A DNA stretch of 60,389 nt from an uncultured Bacteroidales bacterium (GCA_937896895.1 CALBNV010000060.1:1-60389); one strand, 5' to 3'; numbered from the stretch's first letter, positions 1 to 8,790 are shown. Program-made: numbers and translations. The notes: a model not told the origin generated them from the letters alone.

Positions 1-1466
1 ATCTTGATTATCACGGCGTCTCTTGCTGCAACTGTGACTGGAACTCCGTTTTCAGCGGCTTTGAGGGCAACTCCAAGATACTCAGATGCATGAACTGGAA
101 TATTGATATTCATTTCGACCTTGTTGTCATCGAAGTTGGATACGACCAGATATGTATCCTCTCCGTCGCTCCTTAAAAAGGCGAACTGCCTGTCCTGATT
201 GAATCCCTGTGCAGGACCGTTCGCATAGCTGAGATCGAAAGTCTTGCCAGACTGGAATGCCGGCTCTTTGGCAATCAGCGCAATCTCGCGATATCTCTGG
301 AGATACTCGGCCTCGGTTTCTGTCAGTTCTCCTTCTCCGTGTATGTTTGCGTACAGACGGTCAATGGAAGGGTAGTGACGCCATTCAAAGATACTGGTCC
401 TTCGATTGCCCTCGGTCGAGGCATCCTCGCCGACTTCCTCTCCGAAATAGATCATGAACGGTGCGTCATTGAACGCGGCCGACATGTACAGGGGAGCGGC
501 GGTGTTTGCCGCATCCCGTCCGAAAGACGGCGAAGCGAATCTCTGCTCGTCGTGGTTCTCAAGGAAACTCAGCATATGAGGCTGGAGATCTCCCAGACGC
601 TGCCAGTCGCCCGACAGCTGATGCGTCGGGGCAGTCTGAGCCATGATGGCACGTATGGTGTCATAGAAGCCGGATTTGTGGTAGAGGAAATCGAATCCGA
701 CCTCACGGATGTAGCTGGCGTAGGTATCCCTGTTGTACACCTCGGCGATGAAGATGATCCCCGGATGAGACTCGCGCATCCGTGCAATGGCCCAGGTGAA
801 AAACTGGGGCGGCACGAGCTCGACCATGTCGCACCTGAATCCGTCCACGCCCTTAGATGCCCAGAACATGAGGATGTCGAGCATCTTGTCCCAGGTGGGA
901 GTGTGAAAGTCGCAATAGTTGAGCCTGACGGTGTCGTACCAGTCATCGGCCGACGGTGCCGGAGTGAAGCAGTTGCCCGTAGCCTTGGCGGGCATCTCCC
1001 GGAATTCACCGGGGACAGGCATCACAAACTGCTGCCCGGGGTAGTAGTAGAAGTCGTTGGACGCTTTCCAGTGGCAGCTTGTGTCATCTCCATCTCCGAG
1101 ATACTTGATATCTGTGCGACACCTTTCACGGCCGTAGTCGCGGCCTACATGATTCGGCACAAAATCGATTATCACCTTGAGGCCGGCATCGTGGGAACGC
1201 CTCACGAGATCCTCAAAGTCAGACATCCTCTGATCTTCTGAATCAGCGAGATACGGATTGACGTCGTAATAGTCTGAAATGGCATACGGAGATCCCGGAT
1301 TGCCTTTGACGAACGGCTGGGCGGTCGAATGCCTGATGATGCCTGTGTACCAGACATGCGTAACCCCCAAAGTCTTCAGGTACTCGAAAGTCTGGGAATC
1401 CACCCCTGACATGCGCCCGTTTCCCCAGAGACGGGGAAGCATCTGGTATATTATCATCTTGCCCAT
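1..1466 (-). CDS. Alpha-amylase family (GH13) glycoside hydrolase, 3' end cut by window edge
   Basis: About 488 codons are visible from the ATG to the window edge, which appears to lie within the last strand of the C-terminal beta domain. The protein has the GH13 (beta/alpha)8 signature blocks: DFVPNH near residues 101-106, GFRCD with the predicted nucleophile D213, FIAEV with the predicted acid/base E242, and ENHDEQR with the transition-state Asp D306. It has no signal peptide, so it is likely cytoplasmic and acts on alpha-1,4-glucans or maltooligosaccharides; exact specificity cannot be read from the sequence. The start is set by an AGGAGG ribosome binding site six bases upstream, unusually strong for this genome. 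The start lies inside the end of the upstream methyltransferase gene (13 nt shared), which suggests translational coupling. Confidence 0.9.
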   Translation of the reverse strand, partial: MGKMIIYQMLPRLWGNGRMSGVDSQTFEYLKTLGVTHVWYTGIIRHSTAQPFVKGNPGSPYAISDYYDVNPYLADSEDQRMSDFEDLVRRSHDAGLKVIIDFVPNHVGRDYGRERCRTDIKYLGDGDDTSCHWKASNDFYYYPGQQFVMPVPGEFREMPAKATGNCFTPAPSADDWYDTVRLNYCDFHTPTWDKMLDILMFWASKGVDGFRCDMVELVPPQFFTWAIARMRESHPGIIFIAEVYNRDTYASYIREVGFDFLYHKSGFYDTIRAIMAQTAPTHQLSGDWQRLGDLQPHMLSFLENHDEQRFASPSFGRDAANTAAPLYMSAAFNDAPFMIYFGEEVGEDASTEGNRRTSIFEWRHYPSIDRLYANIHGEGELTETEAEYLQRYREIALIAKEPAFQSGKTFDLSYANGPAQGFNQDRQFAFLRSDGEDTYLVVSNFDDNKVEMNINIPVHASEYLGVALKAAENGVPVTVAARDAVIIK

Positions 1467-2242
1467 GCTCTCCTCCTGAATTCTGCCACGGTGATGGCTG
1501 TGGCGACTGCCGCATTGAGTGATTCGGATGTCTGGGCGCCCTGCGGGAACGGCGGTATATAGAGGCGGTCGGATACCAGCTCCGCCATGGCATCGGAGAT
1601 GCCGTTTGACTCATTGCCTATCACAATGACGGCAGGAGAGTCATCGCCCGTCTCCAGCTCGCGCGAGTAGATGTTGCGTCCGTCGAGGAATGTGCCATAG
1701 ACATGCCCTCCGGCATGGAGTATATCTTTTGCGAATGATGTCAGGTCGGCATAATGGAAATCGACCCTGAATATGGCACCCATTGTGGACTGGACCACCT
1801 TGGGGTTGAAGATATCGACCGTATCCGGCGCTGCCACTACGGAAGTGATGCCGAACCAGTCGGCGATGCGCAGGATAGTGCCGAGGTTGCCGGGGTCGTT
1901 GATGCCGTCGAGCATCAGGATGAGTCCGTGTTCGGCATCTTTCGGCGTTATCCTGAACGACGGGATCGCTGCTGTCGCGAATATGCCCGGAGCCGTCACG
2001 AAGTTGGTGATCTGCTCCATCTGCTTTGCGGTAATCACTTCGTAAGCAGTGATTTCCTTTGCAAATGAGGCGTTTTTCTCAACCCATTGCCCGGTGACAA
2101 AGATGTTGTCGATTCTGAATTTTGTCTTCAGAAGCTCCTCGACGAGTTTGTTTCCTTCAACGGCGAAGATTCCGAGTTCCCTGCGTCCTTTCGCCTGACG
2201 CAGCGACTGCAATTCCTTTATGTCGTTCTTTGTTATTGCCAT
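1454..2242 (-). CDS. TrmH/SpoU-family RNA 2'-O-methyltransferase
   Basis: A 262-residue SPOUT methyltransferase. The N-terminal part (LQSLRQAKGRRELGIFAVEG) resembles the substrate-binding domain of RlmB/TsnR proteins. The C-terminal knot domain carries the three SpoU motifs: NDPGNLGTILR (motif 1), VIVIGNESNGIS (motif 2) and a motif 3 region containing SESLNAAVA. It is expected to methylate a ribose in rRNA or tRNA using S-adenosylmethionine; the target base is not predictable. Its last 13 nt overlap the start of the GH13 gene, so the two are probably co-transcribed. It lies behind the terminator of the ribosomal protein operon, so it likely has its own promoter in the 2243-2296 gap. Confidence 0.9.
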   Translation of the reverse strand: MAITKNDIKELQSLRQAKGRRELGIFAVEGNKLVEELLKTKFRIDNIFVTGQWVEKNASFAKEITAYEVITAKQMEQITNFVTAPGIFATAAIPSFRITPKDAEHGLILMLDGINDPGNLGTILRIADWFGITSVVAAPDTVDIFNPKVVQSTMGAIFRVDFHYADLTSFAKDILHAGGHVYGTFLDGRNIYSRELETGDDSPAVIVIGNESNGISDAMAELVSDRLYIPPFPQGAQTSESLNAAVATAITVAEFRRRAWAR

Positions 2243-2296
2243 GATTTATTCTTATTTTTTCCTAAACAAAGAGAACCGCGTGGCTGTTCCAATCAG

Positions 2297-2328
2297 TAAA
2301 AAAGCCGGGGAAAACACGTTTCTCCGGC
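2297..2328 (-). terminator. Intrinsic terminator of the rpsF-rpsR-rplI operon
   Basis: On the minus strand an 8-bp stem (GCCGGAGA pairing with TCCCCGGC, one G-U) is followed by six T. It sits about 40 nt beyond the rplI stop codon and upstream of the methyltransferase gene. Confidence 0.8.
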
Positions 2329-2366
2329 CAAAATACAAAAAACCTTAATATGAAAAATCTTCAACT

Positions 2367-2816
2367 TTATTCTGCGAAAACCTCAAGTGCGATTTCGACC
2401 ATCACATCTTTGTGGAGACGGATCTTCACGTTGTGGTTGCCGATTTCCTTGATTGTGTTTTCGTCGAGCATGATCTGCTTGCGGTCAATCTCGATGCCTT
2501 TGGCTTCCTTGATTGCGTTGGCAATCTGGACGTTGTTGACAGAGCCGTAGATCTTGCCTGTTTCGCCAGCCTTTGTAGGGATGCGGAGCGTGAGGCCTTC
2601 GAGGACTGTTGCAACGCCTTCGGCGTCTTTCTTAATCTTCTCGAGTTTGTAAGCCTGCTGACGTAAGTTCTCAGCGAGAACTTTGCGTGCTGATTCTGTG
2701 GCGAGGATTGCGAAACCCTGTGGAATCAAATAGTTACGTGCGTAACCAGGTTTGACGGTGACGATGTCGTTTTTGTAACCTAAATTTTTAACGTCTTGTG
2801 TAAGAATGATATCCAT
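2367..2816 (-). CDS. rplI: 50S ribosomal protein L9
   Basis: The 149-residue product begins MDIILTQDVKNLGYKNDIV and carries the KPGYARNYLIPQGFA block typical of the L9 N-terminal rRNA-binding domain, followed by the long helix and the C-terminal domain. The length matches the family. L9 binds 23S rRNA domain V and helps maintain reading frame. It is the last gene of a three-gene operon after rpsF and rpsR, the usual Bacteroidota order, and is closed by the terminator at 2297-2328. Confidence 0.97.
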   Translation of the reverse strand: MDIILTQDVKNLGYKNDIVTVKPGYARNYLIPQGFAILATESARKVLAENLRQQAYKLEKIKKDAEGVATVLEGLTLRIPTKAGETGKIYGSVNNVQIANAIKEAKGIEIDRKQIMLDENTIKEIGNHNVKIRLHKDVMVEIALEVFAE

Positions 2817-2834
2817 TGTCTTTCCTCCTCCTTA

Positions 2835-3104
2835 TTATTTCAAACAATCAGCTAAGTATGGCATCAAAGCAAGGTGGCGGGCTCTCTTGATGGCCTGTGC
2901 GACTTTCCTCTGATATTTTGTTGATGTGCCTGTGATGCGGCGCGGCAAAATCTTGCCTTGTTCGTTCACGAATCTCAACAAGAAATCTGCATCTTTGTAA
3001 TCGATGTATTTGATGCGGTTCTTCTTGAAGCGGCAGTATTTTTTCTTCTTTGTATCGACTGCGATTGGAGTCAAATATTTGATGTCTGTGTTAGGTTGTG
3101 CCAT
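2835..3104 (-). CDS. rpsR: 30S ribosomal protein S18
   Basis: The product contains the S18 core KYCRFKKNRIKYIDYKD and RRITGTSTKYQRKVAQAI. The reading frame extends upstream to a TTG at 3113, but the ATG at 3104 gives the usual MAQPN-type short N terminus (89 residues) and is preferred. S18 forms a heterodimer with S6 on the 30S platform, which fits its place directly after rpsF. The gap to rplI is 18 nt. Confidence 0.96.
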   Translation of the reverse strand: MAQPNTDIKYLTPIAVDTKKKKYCRFKKNRIKYIDYKDADFLLRFVNEQGKILPRRITGTSTKYQRKVAQAIKRARHLALMPYLADCLK

Positions 3105-3130
3105 TTCTATCAAAATTTAATGTTAAACAA

Positions 3131-3481
3131 TTAGTTGTTTGCCTGTGCTGCTTCCTGTGCTTTGCGGCGTTTCTTCTCGTTGTAAGCGACAGCGTGCTTG
3201 TCAAGTTTCACCGTGAGGAAACGGATGACGCGCTCGTCACGCTTCAACTCTGTCTCAACTGTGTCGATAACATTGCCTTCGGCCTTGTATTCTATCAACT
3301 GATAGAAGCCTGAAGATTTCTTTTGGATAGGATAGGCAAGCTTGCGCATTCCCCAGAAATCCTTGAAAACGATCTCTGCTCCGTTGTCTGTGAGCAAAGT
3401 CTCGAACTTGCTGACCGCTTCCTTCATCTGATCTTCAGATAAAACGGGAGTTAAAATGAAAACGGTTTCGTACTGATTCAT
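3131..3481 (-). CDS. rpsF: 30S ribosomal protein S6
   Basis: The 116-residue protein begins MNQYETVFILTPVLSEDQ and has the LAYPIQKKSSGFYQLIEY and FLTVKLDKHA blocks of S6. It binds 16S rRNA together with S18. It is the first gene of the operon and follows a promoter with both conserved elements about 60 nt upstream. The 5' leader is AT-rich; I see no clear S6:S18 autoregulatory RNA motif (no bulged CCG hairpin) in it. Confidence 0.97.
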   Translation of the reverse strand: MNQYETVFILTPVLSEDQMKEAVSKFETLLTDNGAEIVFKDFWGMRKLAYPIQKKSSGFYQLIEYKAEGNVIDTVETELKRDERVIRFLTVKLDKHAVAYNEKKRRKAQEAAQANN

Positions 3482-3541
3482 AATTTAATTTGTTGATTAT
3501 TAAATAATTACGCTAATAATGTTTATAATTTTTTAACTTTG

Positions 3542-3572
3542 CAAAGGTACAAAAGTTTTTTTAATGTGCAAC
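3542..3572 (-). promoter_or_regulatory. Bacteroidota-type promoter of rpsF operon
   Basis: On the minus strand GTTG (3569-3572) is separated by 19 nt from TACCTTTG (3542-3549), matching the Bacteroidota -33 / -7 pattern (TTTG and TAnnTTTG). It leaves a leader of about 55 nt before the rpsF start. Confidence 0.75.
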
Positions 3573-3578
3573 ATGTTT

Positions 3579-4715
3579 TTACAAATTTTTTAACATTTCG
3601 TTGCAGATGAACTCGGCGGCTCTTCCGTCACCGAAAAGTTCGGGGTAATTATGAGGCGGATTGACGCTGAAAAAGTTGTACGACTCGATGATTTTCGTCT
3701 CGTCAGCGTCGGTGATGACAGCCGCTCCGCATTCGACAATCTCCTTCCATTCCGTCTCGCTTCTCAAAATGAGACAGGGCTTTTGGAAGAAGAACGACTC
3801 TTTCTGGACTCCGCCTGAATCGGTGACAACCATCTTGGCGTGGCGCTCCAACACGATCATGTCCAAGAATGATGCCGGCGGAAGTATCTTTATGTTTTTG
3901 TTTGTTGAAATCTGATTGAATAGTTTCTTATCAAGATTGATTTTCAATAACTTGGCGGTTCTCGGATGTAATGGCAAAACGACTGATGCGCTTTCGGCAA
4001 TCTTCAACAGTGCCCTGAAAATGGCGTTGAGTCTCGCCGGCTGGTCGGTGTTGTTGTCTCTGTGAATCGTGCATAGAATGTAGTCGTTGCCCTTAAGTCT
4101 TTCTTTGTCAAGAATTTGTGATTTCGAGTCGGCTATTTGCGCAAAATGCTTGCTGTTGTCGAACATGACGTCGCCGCAGTGATATATTCCCGGATTGTCG
4201 ATGGTGAACTTCGGCTTGTTGTCTGGGTTAAACCCTTCATTTACAAGGTTCTTGTAACCTGTGGCTGTCGGCGAAAACAAAAGGGTGGAGCAGTGGTCGC
4301 AGCAAATCCTGTTGATTTCTTCCGGCATCGACTTGTTGAAAGAACGCAGTCCGGCTTCGATATGCGCGATCGGGACGTGGATTTTGGCCGCCGCGATTGC
4401 TCCTGCCAACGTTGAGTTCGTGTCGCCATAAAGAACGATGCAGTCGGGTTTCTCCTTTATTAATATGTCCTCAATGCCTTCTGTCATCTTTGCTGTCTGC
4501 ACGCCGTGCGACGCTGAGCCGACTCCTAAATTGTAGTCGGGCTGCGGAATGCCGAGTTCGTCGAAAAAGATCTGCGACATATTCTCATCATAATGCTGGC
4601 CTGTATGCACGATGACTTCATGCACCTCTTTGCTGAAATGTTCCTTTATGGCGCGGCTCAGTGCCGCCGCTTTGATGATTTGGGGTCTTGCCCCAATGAC
4701 TGTTACTATCTTCAT
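3579..4715 (-). CDS. wecB: UDP-N-acetylglucosamine 2-epimerase (non-hydrolysing)
   Basis: The 378-residue protein begins MKIVTVIGARPQIIKAAAL, the hallmark N terminus of WecB/MnaA enzymes, followed by VHTGQHYDENMSQIFFDEL, YGDTNSTLAGA, HIEAGLRSF and the C-terminal DSGGVQKE block that binds UDP. It interconverts UDP-GlcNAc and UDP-ManNAc, feeding surface polysaccharide synthesis. An in-frame TTG at 4763 would overlap the radC stop, but the conserved N terminus places the start at the ATG at 4715. It is probably co-transcribed with radC, 44 nt upstream. Confidence 0.93.
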   Translation of the reverse strand: MKIVTVIGARPQIIKAAALSRAIKEHFSKEVHEVIVHTGQHYDENMSQIFFDELGIPQPDYNLGVGSASHGVQTAKMTEGIEDILIKEKPDCIVLYGDTNSTLAGAIAAAKIHVPIAHIEAGLRSFNKSMPEEINRICCDHCSTLLFSPTATGYKNLVNEGFNPDNKPKFTIDNPGIYHCGDVMFDNSKHFAQIADSKSQILDKERLKGNDYILCTIHRDNNTDQPARLNAIFRALLKIAESASVVLPLHPRTAKLLKINLDKKLFNQISTNKNIKILPPASFLDMIVLERHAKMVVTDSGGVQKESFFFQKPCLILRSETEWKEIVECGAAVITDADETKIIESYNFFSVNPPHNYPELFGDGRAAEFICNEMLKNL

Positions 4716-4759
4716 GTTTGTCTTGTGTATTCGTTTTGTCAGCTTCTGCTTTTTTGTTT

Positions 4760-5452
4760 TCAAATTTCATTTTGGTCGGCGAAGCTGTAATATCGGTTTT
4801 CTCCTATAATTAAATGGTCTAACACCTTGATGTTTAATATATTACCGCAATCAATCACGTTTCTCGTCAGTTCTCTGTCCGTTTTGCTTGGCAGCACGCT
4901 GCCTGATGGATGGTTATGGCATAACACAACCGCAGTTGCTTGATTTTCAATGGCAATCTTGAATATTTTTCTCGGGTCGGCGGATGTGCCGTTCAGTCCT
5001 CCGACTCCGATCTGCTCCATTTTTATCACGTTGTTTGCCGAGTTTAGAAGCATGATCCAGAACTGCTCGTGTGTCAAATCCGACATTCTCGCGTAAAAAT
5101 ACTCGAATGCCTCCGAACTGCTATGTATCTCTGTCTGTTTTGCCGCTTCCGCGAAGCGTCGCCGTCGGCCTAACTCAAGCGCGGCTGCCACCGTCACTGC
5201 CTTTGCCTGCCCAACGCCTTTGTATTTTGTTAATTCATTGATACTCAGCTGAGAAAGGCATATCAGGTTGTTTCCTACATCGTTCAGGATGTGCCTCGAC
5301 AAATCGACTGCGGTCTCTTCCATGTTGCCCGAACCCAATAATATTGCGATGAGTTCAGCATCGCTCAGAGCTTCTTTCCCTTTTTCGAGCATCTTCTCTC
5401 TCGGACGGTCGCTCACGGCCCAGCCTTTGATGCTTTTTGCAAAAGATTTCAT
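4760..5452 (-). CDS. radC: RadC-family JAB domain protein
   Basis: The 230-residue protein (from the ATG at 5452; an upstream TTG at 5470 is less likely) has an N-terminal helix-hairpin-helix region (LLGSGNMEETAVDLSR, KYKGVGQAKAVTVAAALELG) and a C-terminal JAB/MPN metalloprotease-like domain with the zinc motif CHNHPSGSVLPSKTD and an upstream Glu/Gly region LNSANNVIKMEQIGVGGLNGT. RadC proteins are widespread, but their biochemical role is unsettled and DNA repair is not well supported. It lies between the rpsT terminator and wecB. Confidence 0.93.
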   Translation of the reverse strand: MKSFAKSIKGWAVSDRPREKMLEKGKEALSDAELIAILLGSGNMEETAVDLSRHILNDVGNNLICLSQLSINELTKYKGVGQAKAVTVAAALELGRRRRFAEAAKQTEIHSSSEAFEYFYARMSDLTHEQFWIMLLNSANNVIKMEQIGVGGLNGTSADPRKIFKIAIENQATAVVLCHNHPSGSVLPSKTDRELTRNVIDCGNILNIKVLDHLIIGENRYYSFADQNEI

Positions 5453-5508
5453 AAAAATAATTTTTCGCAAAAATACACAAAAATCACGACCTGCTGATGT
5501 CGAATGTC

Positions 5509-5548
5509 AAAAAAAAGCAGGAGACTGAATGTTTTTTGTCTCCTGCTT
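5509..5548 (-). terminator. Intrinsic terminator of rpsT
   Basis: On the minus strand an 11-bp perfect stem (AAGCAGGAGAC / GTCTCCTGCTT) with a 12-nt loop is followed by a run of T. It begins about 22 nt after the rpsT stop codon and precedes radC. Confidence 0.9.
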
Positions 5549-5570
5549 CTTGTATCTCGTCTTGGAAAAA

Positions 5571-5825
5571 CTATGCGAGTTTCGCTGTGAAATGTGCGAG
5601 TTTTGACTTCAAGTTGGCGGCTTTGTTGCGGTGGATGATACCACGTTTTGCCGTGCGGTCGATGACCTTGTACATTTCTGAAAGCTTTGCCTCTGCATCG
5701 GCTTTGCTTGTTAATTCCCTGAAGCTTCTGACTGCAGCACGCATTGCTCTTGCATAGAAGCGGTTGTGTAAACGTCTTTCTTCTGTTTGACGGATTCTCT
5801 TCAACGACGATTTGTGATTTGCCAT
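5571..5825 (-). CDS. rpsT: 30S ribosomal protein S20
   Basis: The 84-residue basic protein begins MANHKSSLKRIRQTEERR and contains KGIIHRNKAANLKSKLA-like sequence near the C terminus, typical of S20. It binds 16S rRNA early in 30S assembly. It stands alone as a single-gene unit with a TAnnTTTG promoter box at 5874-5881 and a strong terminator at 5509-5548. Confidence 0.97.
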   Translation of the reverse strand: MANHKSSLKRIRQTEERRLHNRFYARAMRAAVRSFRELTSKADAEAKLSEMYKVIDRTAKRGIIHRNKAANLKSKLAHFTAKLA

Positions 5826-5873
5826 ATTTTTTATATATTTTTATTTCTTTTTCTATTCTTCTTTTTCGAGCTG

Positions 5874-5881
5874 CAAAAATA
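5874..5881 (-). promoter_or_regulatory. -7 promoter box of rpsT
   Basis: TATTTTTG on the minus strand fits TAnnTTTG and is followed by GCAG, as at the tRNA promoters of this window. The leader to the rpsT ATG is about 45 nt. No clear -33 element was seen. Confidence 0.6.
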
Positions 5882-5922
5882 GATATTTTTTGCATACGAA
5901 AAACATTTTTCTGAAAAAAATT

Positions 5923-7200
5923 TCAACAAATTATTTCTGAGTTGTCACCTTTATTAATAACGTCCTTTAAAATGACCTCGACGAAACTGTTTTTCTCTAA
6001 CCCTTTGGCTTTCAGCCGCAACGGGATGTAGTTCTCTCCGTAGCCCCGCGCCGTGCCGTCGGCCATGATGCGCTCGATCAGCATTTTCTGCGGCTTGCCG
6101 AGCATCAGGTTGAAATATTTCAGCTTGTTTTCAGCCGAAATCTGTCTGATGACTGCACTCCGCTCGGTCTTCACCGTCTCCTGGACCTGATTCGGCATCG
6201 CTGCTGCTTTCGTGCCTGTCCTGACTGAGTATTTGAATGTGTGGATGTGGCTGAAGCCGATTTTTCTGCACAACTCCGCGCTCTCGGCAAAGTCTTCTTC
6301 GGTCTCGCCCGGAAAGCCGACGATGACATCCGTAGTGATGTTGAAATCTGGCACGGCGCTCTTGATCCTGTCGCACATCGCCTTGAACTGCGACGCCGTG
6401 TAATGACGGTGCATCTCGCGCAGGGTGCTCTCGGCTCCGCTTTGCAGGCAGATGTGCATGTGCGGCGCGAGTTTCGGATTTTCAAACAGCTTCAGGAAAC
6501 GGTCGCTGAAATTGTCCGGCTCAATCGACGAGATTCTTACCCTGAAGTCGCCGTCGATCTTTAAAATACCTTCAACCAGCTGCTCGAAATTCACGTTTTC
6601 ATATTGATAACGCCCCATGTTCACGCCGGTCAGGACGATTTCCTTGAAGCCGTGGTCAACGACCTGACGTATGTTGTCGTATATGTCTCTGTCGCAACGG
6701 CTTGTGGCTCTGCCTCTTACGTTCGGGATGATGCAATAGGAGCAGAAGTTGTTGCAGCCGTCGTGTATCTTTATCAGGCTTCTGGTGTGGAAGGTGTCGA
6801 AAGCCGGGCTGTAGCTGAAAAGGTCTTTGTCAAAGCCTTCAGGATCAACTGTTTCGCCTTTCATATAACTGTCGATAATGCTGAAAGTCGAGTATTTCCT
6901 TTCGTTGTCGATGGCGAAGTCGATGACGCCCGAGCCGAGCATCTCCTGTTTGCGGTGGTTCACCATGCAGCCGGTCGCGGCGATGACGGCGGCGGGGTGG
7001 GAGCGGCGTATCTGGTTCAGCGCCTGCCTGCATTTCTGGTCGCTCTGGTTCGTCACCGTGCACGTGTTGACGATGTAGATGTCGGCATCCTCCTCGTTCT
7101 CAACGACTTCGTAGCCCGCCGCCTTGAACTGCGACGCCAATGCATCAGTCTCGTACAGGTTCACCCTGCAACCCAATGTCTTGAACGCAACCTTCACCAC
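5923..7200 (-). CDS. mtaB: tRNA (t6A37) methylthiotransferase MtaB
   Basis: This 425-residue radical SAM methylthiotransferase has three domains: the N-terminal UPF0004 domain with three Cys for an auxiliary 4Fe-4S cluster (TLGCRVN, NTCTVTNQSDQKCRQ, ATGCMVN), the radical SAM core with CNNFCSYC, and a C-terminal TRAM-like RNA-binding tail. The NTCTVTNQSDQKCRQ signature and the QSGAESTL and TTDVIVGFPGETEEDF blocks match the MtaB (YqeV) branch, which converts t6A37 to ms2t6A in tRNAs reading ANN codons. The start is GTG. It follows miaB by 26 nt, so the two position-37 thiolation enzymes likely share one transcript. Confidence 0.93.
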   Translation of the reverse strand: MVKVAFKTLGCRVNLYETDALASQFKAAGYEVVENEEDADIYIVNTCTVTNQSDQKCRQALNQIRRSHPAAVIAATGCMVNHRKQEMLGSGVIDFAIDNERKYSTFSIIDSYMKGETVDPEGFDKDLFSYSPAFDTFHTRSLIKIHDGCNNFCSYCIIPNVRGRATSRCDRDIYDNIRQVVDHGFKEIVLTGVNMGRYQYENVNFEQLVEGILKIDGDFRVRISSIEPDNFSDRFLKLFENPKLAPHMHICLQSGAESTLREMHRHYTASQFKAMCDRIKSAVPDFNITTDVIVGFPGETEEDFAESAELCRKIGFSHIHTFKYSVRTGTKAAAMPNQVQETVKTERSAVIRQISAENKLKYFNLMLGKPQKMLIERIMADGTARGYGENYIPLRLKAKGLEKNSFVEVILKDVINKGDNSEIIC

Positions 7201-7226
7201 TTTCTACTTTATAAACTTTATAACTT

Positions 7227-8645
7227 TCAACTTTCCAACTCCACACGCTCGCCTTCGATTGAAAGCTCCGTCGCGCTCGTCACCTTCACCGTCACAATCT
7301 GTCCGATGAGTCTTTTGTCGTTCGATTTGAAACGGATCACGATCTTGCCTTCCGTATGCCCTGTGAGATAGCCGTTTTTCCTGTCGCAGCCTGTGACGAG
7401 CATCTTCTGTGTCTTGCCCACAAGTCCTTGATTATAAACGAGAGAGTGTTTCATCAACTCGTCTGTCAGGATGTGATAACGCTCGCGTTTCTTCGATTTC
7501 GGCACGTCATCGACCCATGTCGAAGCCACCGCTCCGGGGCGCACGCTGTACTGCGCGATGAACGCCATGTTGTACTTGAACTCCTCCATCGCCTTGCGGG
7601 TGTTCTCGAACTCCTCTTCCGTCTCGCCGGTGAATCCGACAATGATGTCTGTGAATATCGTCGCCGTCGGAAGTAACCTTCTGATTGTCTGGATGATATG
7701 ACGATACGCCTCAAGGTTGTGCTTGCGGTTCATCCTCTGAAGCATGGCGTCGTCGCCCGACTGTATCGGTATGTGAATCTGTTTTGCCAGACATCTGTAC
7801 TGCGAGATGACCTCGATGACTTCGTCGCTCATGTCGCGCGGATGCGGCGAGGTGAAATAAACCCAGAACTCCTTGCCGCTCTCGTCACCGTATTGCCCGA
7901 CGCGTCTTAACAACTCCGCGAAGTTTATCTCTTCGCCCTTCTTGTCGAGACCGTACGAGTTGACGTTCTGTCCGAGCAAAGTGATTGATTTATAGCCTTT
8001 GTCAACAAGACATTTCAGTTCCGCCAAAATCTCCTCCGACTTCCTTGACACTTCGCGGCCTCTTGTGTAAGGCACGGCGCAGTAGGTGCAGAACTTGTTG
8101 CATCCGTTCTGAATCGGGATGAAAGCCTCGAACTCGGAGAGGTGGTCCGGCTCGATGACCCAGAAACGGTCCATGTTCGCCGACGGGTTGATATTCTCAA
8201 AGCGTTTCGGTGTCGTGTTATTAATATAAGGTGCGGTGAAATGAACCTGCCTGACTTGTCCGGCTGGTGCGTCGTCGGTCGGTTGCTGTCCGCCGACTGG
8301 CACGAAGACTCCGTATTGCTTGATCATGTCGGGCAAATCCGGGAGTTCGTTCATGGTGAAAACCAAGTCAAAGAGCTTCACGAAACGCTCGCGGTCGGTA
8401 GGCAGGATGCAGCCTGAGACGAAGGTGATGCAGTTGCGGCTCGCCTTCATCTCGTTCCATTTCAATATGCGGCTATATACTTTGTCGATGCCTTTCTGCC
8501 TCACCGAGCAGGCGATGACGCCTAAGATCGTGGCCTCCTCTTCCTTGTCGGTCTCGCCGAACCCCATTCCTTGCAGCACGGTCCTCACGCGTTCCGTGTC
8601 GCTTCTGTTCATCTGACAGCCTAACGGCAGCAAAAAATATTTCAT
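7227..8645 (-). CDS. miaB: MiaB-type tRNA (i6A37) methylthiotransferase, divergent N-terminal domain
   Basis: The 472-residue protein has the methylthiotransferase layout: UPF0004 domain with Cys in LPLGCQMN, IACSVRQKGIDKV and VSGCILP, the radical SAM motif CNKFCTYC, the MiaB-like block TLLGQNVNSYG, and a C-terminal TRAM domain. It would install the 2-methylthio group on i6A37. The core motifs are intact, but the N-terminal domain differs from what is usual in Bacteroidales MiaB: the common NTCS(V/I)R motif reads IACSVR, and residues 115-150 hold an insertion rich in Pro and Gln. I call it MiaB by the NVNSYG and QSGDDAML blocks; a related subfamily is possible. Confidence 0.82.
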   Translation of the reverse strand: MKYFLLPLGCQMNRSDTERVRTVLQGMGFGETDKEEEATILGVIACSVRQKGIDKVYSRILKWNEMKASRNCITFVSGCILPTDRERFVKLFDLVFTMNELPDLPDMIKQYGVFVPVGGQQPTDDAPAGQVRQVHFTAPYINNTTPKRFENINPSANMDRFWVIEPDHLSEFEAFIPIQNGCNKFCTYCAVPYTRGREVSRKSEEILAELKCLVDKGYKSITLLGQNVNSYGLDKKGEEINFAELLRRVGQYGDESGKEFWVYFTSPHPRDMSDEVIEVISQYRCLAKQIHIPIQSGDDAMLQRMNRKHNLEAYRHIIQTIRRLLPTATIFTDIIVGFTGETEEEFENTRKAMEEFKYNMAFIAQYSVRPGAVASTWVDDVPKSKKRERYHILTDELMKHSLVYNQGLVGKTQKMLVTGCDRKNGYLTGHTEGKIVIRFKSNDKRLIGQIVTVKVTSATELSIEGERVELES

Positions 8646-8730
8646 CAGTTTGAAAGTTTATAAAGTTTGTATAGTTACAAGGTCTGAAAATCAGCGAATA
8701 ATATTTTTCGGTTGATTTTTAAAAACTGCG

Positions 8731-8738
8731 CAAAATTA
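8731..8738 (-). promoter_or_regulatory. -7 promoter box of miaB-mtaB
   Basis: TAATTTTG on the minus strand followed by GC, in the 145-nt gap between lplA and miaB. It is the best match to TAnnTTTG in that gap; no convincing -33 element. Confidence 0.55.
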
Positions 8739-8790
8739 CAAAAAAACGCGGAAAATCATTAGTTGGATTCGTGAAATTTGTGGCGAATGA

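Noticed and set aside
339..1241. A 300-codon open frame on the plus strand.
   Set aside because: It is the antisense shadow of the GH13 gene, which has intact catalytic motifs on the minus strand.
3482..3541. An S6:S18-binding autoregulatory leader before rpsF.
   Set aside because: The leader is almost only A and T and lacks the bulged hairpin with CCG expected for that motif.
6604..7371. A 255-codon open frame on the plus strand.
   Set aside because: Shadow of mtaB and the end of miaB.
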